Part shown: positions 13,723 through 16,042 of the stretch, piece by piece
Numbering within the stretch: the first letter of the stretch is position 1
How the letters are laid out: each line of letters opens with the position of its first letter
DNA from: Candidatus Zipacnadia bacterium
GTDB lineage: Bacteria > Armatimonadota > Zipacnadia > Zipacnadales > Zipacnadaceae
DNA length: 16,042 nt
Reading direction: 5' to 3'
Assembly (NCBI GenBank): GCA_029821215.1
Contig: JALGTV010000014.1
Location: 1-16,042, forward strand
The notes under the pieces: model-generated
The model's database searches: none
The model's input: the letters and a program-made list of their open reading frames with translations, nothing else
What the model was told of the DNA's origin: nothing
Position numbers and translations under genes: made by a program

Positions 13723-15369
13723 TTACATCCCGGGCATACCGCCGGGCATGCCCATGCCTCCACCACCGGGGGGCATAGCCGGAGCTGGTTCTTCCTGCTC
13801 AATATCGGCCAGTACACTCTCAGTAGTCAGCAGCATTCCGGCAATGCTGGCTGCGTTCTCCAGCGCCGCCCGAGTTACCTTGAGCGGGTCCACAATCCCG
13901 GCCGCTGCCATATCAACGTATTCTCCAGTGAGCACATCAAAGCCGGTGTTACTGTCAGCCTCCGCGATGCGTTGCACTACTATCGAGCCTTCAAAGCCGG
14001 CATTATTAGCAAGCTGGTGGGCTGGGGCAACAAGCGCGTCCCGGACGATGTCCACGCCAACCTGTTCATCATCTTCGCTGGTTTTCATCTCGTCCAGCAC
14101 TCCCCGCGCATGAATCAAGCTAGCTCCACCGCCAGGCACTATCCCTTCCTCCACCGCCGCCCGGGTAGCCGATAATGCGTCCTCAAACCGGTGTTGCTTC
14201 TCTTTGAGTTCGGTTTCGGTAGCCGCGCCCACTTCAATGACGGCTACTCCACCCGACAGCTTAGCCAGGCGCTCCTCCAGCTTCTCCCGGTCATAGTCAG
14301 AGTCGGTTTCCTCAATCATCCGCCGTATCTGCTCAATGCGTCCCTTGATGGCATCGGCACTACCAGCACCTTCAATAATAGTGGTGTCATCGGCGGTCAC
14401 AACCACCTTGCCCGCCTGGCCCAGCATATCCAGAGTGACATTTTCCAGCTTTATCCCCAGATCCTCAGACAGAAAAGTCCCATCAGTCACTACCGCCATA
14501 TCTTCCATCATTGCCTTGCGCCGATCACCAAAACCGGGCGCTTTCACGGCCACTGCGTTCACGGCACCCCGCAGCTTGTTGACTACCAGAGTGGCCAGAG
14601 CTTCACCCTCAATGTCTTCAGCTATTACCAGCAAGGGTTTGCCTGCCTGTACTACCTTTTCCAGCACCGGTACCAGATCGGCGACGGCACTGATCTTCTT
14701 TTCGTACAGTAGGATTAACGGCTCTTGGAGCACCGCCTCCATCGTCTCGCCCTCAGTAACCATATAGGGGCTCAGATAGCCCTTATCAAACTGCATTCCT
14801 TCTACCAATTCCAGGGTGGTCTCAACGCCGCGGGATTCCTCCACCGTAATCACCCCATCCTTGCCCACTTCCTGCATCGCTTCAGCTACTATCGCTCCGA
14901 TTCGTTCGTCATTGCCCGCAATAGCAGCTACGGCCTGCATCTCTTCCGGGGTACTGACTTCAATGGACATTTCGCGGAGGTTTTCCACCACCGCCGCCAC
15001 CGCCTTGTCAATGCCCGCTTTCAGGACCATGGGATTGGCTCCCGCAACCACTGCTCTTAGCCCTCGCCTCAGCATCGCCTGGGCCAATACCGTGGCGGTA
15101 GTGGTGCCATCACCGGCCATATCATTGGTCTGCGAGGCGACTTCCACCAGCAACTGGGCCCCAGTATTCTCTATATTGTCTTTCAGTTCAATCTCCTTGG
15201 CTACCGTCACCCCGTCCTTGCTGATAGTCGGACCACCAAAATTCTTCTCTAACAGCACATTACGCCCCGCCGGTCCCAGGGTTACCTTTACGGTATCCGC
15301 CACGGCATTAACTCCCCGTTCTAATGCCCGGCGCGCCTCTTCATCAAATAATATCTCTTTAGCTGGCAT
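13723..15369 (-). CDS. groL: Chaperonin GroEL (Hsp60)
   Basis: This 548-residue protein is full length for GroEL. It assembles into the double-ring folding chamber and works with GroES, using ATP. The N-terminus VKVTLGPAGRNVLLE is typical, the ATP loop GDGTTTAT at 86-93 contains the essential D87, and the equatorial EDALSATRAAVEEGIVPGGG carries the catalytic Asp that matches D398 of the E. coli protein. It ends with the flexible Gly/Met tail GGGGMGMPGGMPGM. The ATG at 15369 has AGGAGGAG upstream. It lies 39 bases after groES and ahead of the terminator at 13661. The start MPAKEILFDEEARRA resembles Chloroflexota GroEL. Confidence 0.99.
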   Translation of the reverse strand: MPAKEILFDEEARRALERGVNAVADTVKVTLGPAGRNVLLEKNFGGPTISKDGVTVAKEIELKDNIENTGAQLLVEVASQTNDMAGDGTTTATVLAQAMLRRGLRAVVAGANPMVLKAGIDKAVAAVVENLREMSIEVSTPEEMQAVAAIAGNDERIGAIVAEAMQEVGKDGVITVEESRGVETTLELVEGMQFDKGYLSPYMVTEGETMEAVLQEPLILLYEKKISAVADLVPVLEKVVQAGKPLLVIAEDIEGEALATLVVNKLRGAVNAVAVKAPGFGDRRKAMMEDMAVVTDGTFLSEDLGIKLENVTLDMLGQAGKVVVTADDTTIIEGAGSADAIKGRIEQIRRMIEETDSDYDREKLEERLAKLSGGVAVIEVGAATETELKEKQHRFEDALSATRAAVEEGIVPGGGASLIHARGVLDEMKTSEDDEQVGVDIVRDALVAPAHQLANNAGFEGSIVVQRIAEADSNTGFDVLTGEYVDMAAAGIVDPLKVTRAALENAASIAGMLLTTESVLADIEQEEPAPAMPPGGGGMGMPGGMPGM

Positions 15370-15408
15370 AGCTCACATTTCTCCTCCTCAAATGGTATTG
15401 AGTTAAGT

Positions 15409-15693
15409 CTAAGTAAGTACGGCATATATCTGGTCTGCGTCCAGGATGAGATACTCCTCGCTCTCATCCTCAATCTCTGTTCCTCCATACTTGGCGAAGA
15501 TAACCTCATCACCTTCCTCAATCTCAAGAGGCTGCAGGCTGCCGTCTTCCAGGCGGCGCCCCTCTCCTACGGCTACTATGGTGCCGCGCTGGGGCTTCTC
15601 CTGGGCTGACTCGGGCAGGTGAATGCCCCCTTCGGTAGTCTGTGCTTCGGCCACCTTGACCATCACGCGGTTTCCCAGTATTTTTAGGGCCAT
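15409..15693 (-). CDS. groS: Co-chaperonin GroES (Hsp10)
   Basis: This 94-residue protein caps the GroEL chamber. It shows the family pattern LKILGNRVMVK at the start, the mobile loop that contacts GroEL (TTEGGIHLPESAQEKPQ, about 19-35), RGTIVAVGEGRR, and EGDEVIFAKYGGTEIE followed by a C-terminal DADQIYAVL. Two starts are possible: the ATG at 15693 and a TTG directly upstream at 15696. AGGAGG at 15709-15704 is 10 bases from the ATG and 7 from the TTG. I prefer the ATG because it gives the usual M-A-L-K beginning. Expression should be heat-inducible through the CIRCE operator upstream. Confidence 0.98.
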   Translation of the reverse strand: MALKILGNRVMVKVAEAQTTEGGIHLPESAQEKPQRGTIVAVGEGRRLEDGSLQPLEIEEGDEVIFAKYGGTEIEDESEEYLILDADQIYAVLT

Positions 15694-15744
15694 CAAGTGT
15701 GCACCTCCTATAAGCTTGCTAAAGTATCAGGCACATTACCTATT

Positions 15745-15771
15745 TTAGCACTCATTTGGGCCGAGTGCTAA
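15745..15771 (-). promoter_or_regulatory. CIRCE operator (HrcA binding site)
   Basis: It is a perfect match to the CIRCE consensus: TTAGCACTC at 15745-15753, nine bases, then GAGTGCTAA at 15763-15771. It lies just downstream of the -10 hexamer at the expected transcription start and ahead of groES. HrcA bound here represses the operon until heat or misfolded protein titrates the chaperonin. No hrcA gene is in the window. Confidence 0.97.
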
Positions 15772-15774
15772 TCT

Positions 15775-15803
15775 ATCTTACTACATATGAGATTATATGT
15801 CAA
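15775..15803 (-). promoter_or_regulatory. Promoter of groES-groEL
   Basis: The minus strand carries TTGACA (15803-15798), 17 bases, then TAAGAT (15780-15775). This is a housekeeping-sigma promoter, with the CIRCE operator starting four bases downstream of the -10, the standard layout for HrcA control. Confidence 0.88.
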
Positions 15804-16042
15804 TGCCGGGCCGACACGCAACTGATAGCCGCAATGAGTGCGTTGCTTCGTTGACGAGACGCAACTACTCACCTTATGAGCTCAAGTGCGTTCAGTGAAA
15901 GGGAGGGGGGCCAGCCGTGCCGAATACATTGTGGCAACGCAGCAACTGATTGGTCTTCGCCTGCACCTGGGCAGGAAGCGGCTTAGAGGGTTGTTCGCCG
16001 GCGCGGAATACCACTCTCTCCCAGCTTATTGCTCAATGAATG
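15804..16042. other. Unassigned sequence upstream of groES, with an imperfect palindrome
   Basis: An interrupted inverted repeat spans 15836-15870, pairing GAGT/ACTC, GTTGC/GCAAC and TCGT/ACGA. ACGCAACT occurs twice (near 15816 and 15859). A plus-strand frame starting at GTG 15886 or 15895 stays open to the window edge (about 50 codons), but its residues are Arg-rich and unrecognised and no start is well supported, so I do not call it a gene. Nothing else can be identified here. Confidence 0.35.

Noticed and set aside
13606..14175. 189-codon plus-strand frame antisense to groEL
   Set aside because: It is a shadow of the groEL coding sequence and crosses the groEL terminator; its residues do not form a recognisable protein.
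15886..16042. Open plus-strand frame running off the right edge
   Set aside because: Only about 50 codons, Arg-rich, no family resemblance and no well-placed ribosome site; it cannot be supported without sequence beyond the window.

Overview
All recognisable genes lie on the minus strand, so the window reads biologically from right to left. The content points to a bacterium of intermediate G+C, most likely a member of the Chloroflexota. The GroEL N-terminus (MPAKEILFDEEARRA) resembles that phylum, groES-groEL is under a perfect CIRCE element, and a long multi-GAF sensor kinase fits too. This placement is an inference, not proven by the sequence.

Right end (about 13.66-15.80 kb): a heat-shock operon. 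It has a consensus -35/-10 promoter, a CIRCE operator for HrcA at the transcription start, groES, groEL, and an intrinsic terminator with a U-tract. The last ~240 bases to the right of it hold no gene I can name.

Middle (13.36 to about 3.4 kb): a near-complete Tad/Flp (type IVc) pilus locus, in transcription order. It starts with a consensus promoter overlapped by 9-bp direct repeats. Next come a 43-residue hydrophobic small ORF whose ribosome site lies in a hairpin, and a leader with mutually exclusive hairpins. Then come three Flp-type prepilins (two are a recent tandem duplication; two of the three were found by direct reading because they are very short or start at GTG), a TadV/CpaA-type A24 prepilin peptidase and a TadE-like pseudopilin. 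A second, extended -10 promoter precedes cpaB (rcpC), cpaC (secretin with four BON-like repeats), cpaE/tadZ, cpaF/tadA ATPase, tadB and tadC. Several genes are tightly coupled (cpaE-cpaF overlap by ATGA; cpaF-tadB are one base apart). A 31-residue ORF overlaps the tadC stop.

Left end (1-3335): a >1,111-residue sensor kinase (REC-PAS-PAS-GAF-GAF-GAF-HisKA-HATPase), cut by the window edge in its ATPase domain. It follows the tad genes on the same strand.

Inferred working model: Flp prepilins are cleaved by the TadV-like peptidase. CpaF powers assembly through the TadB/TadC platform, CpaE localises the machine, and CpaC/CpaB form the exit channel and its gate. The terminal kinase may sense conditions that control pilus production. 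The most unusual points are the secretin with four BON-like repeats in a probably monoderm lineage, the two small ORFs framing the locus, the structured pilin leader, and a cluster of short perfect palindromes between the groEL terminator and the tad promoter.
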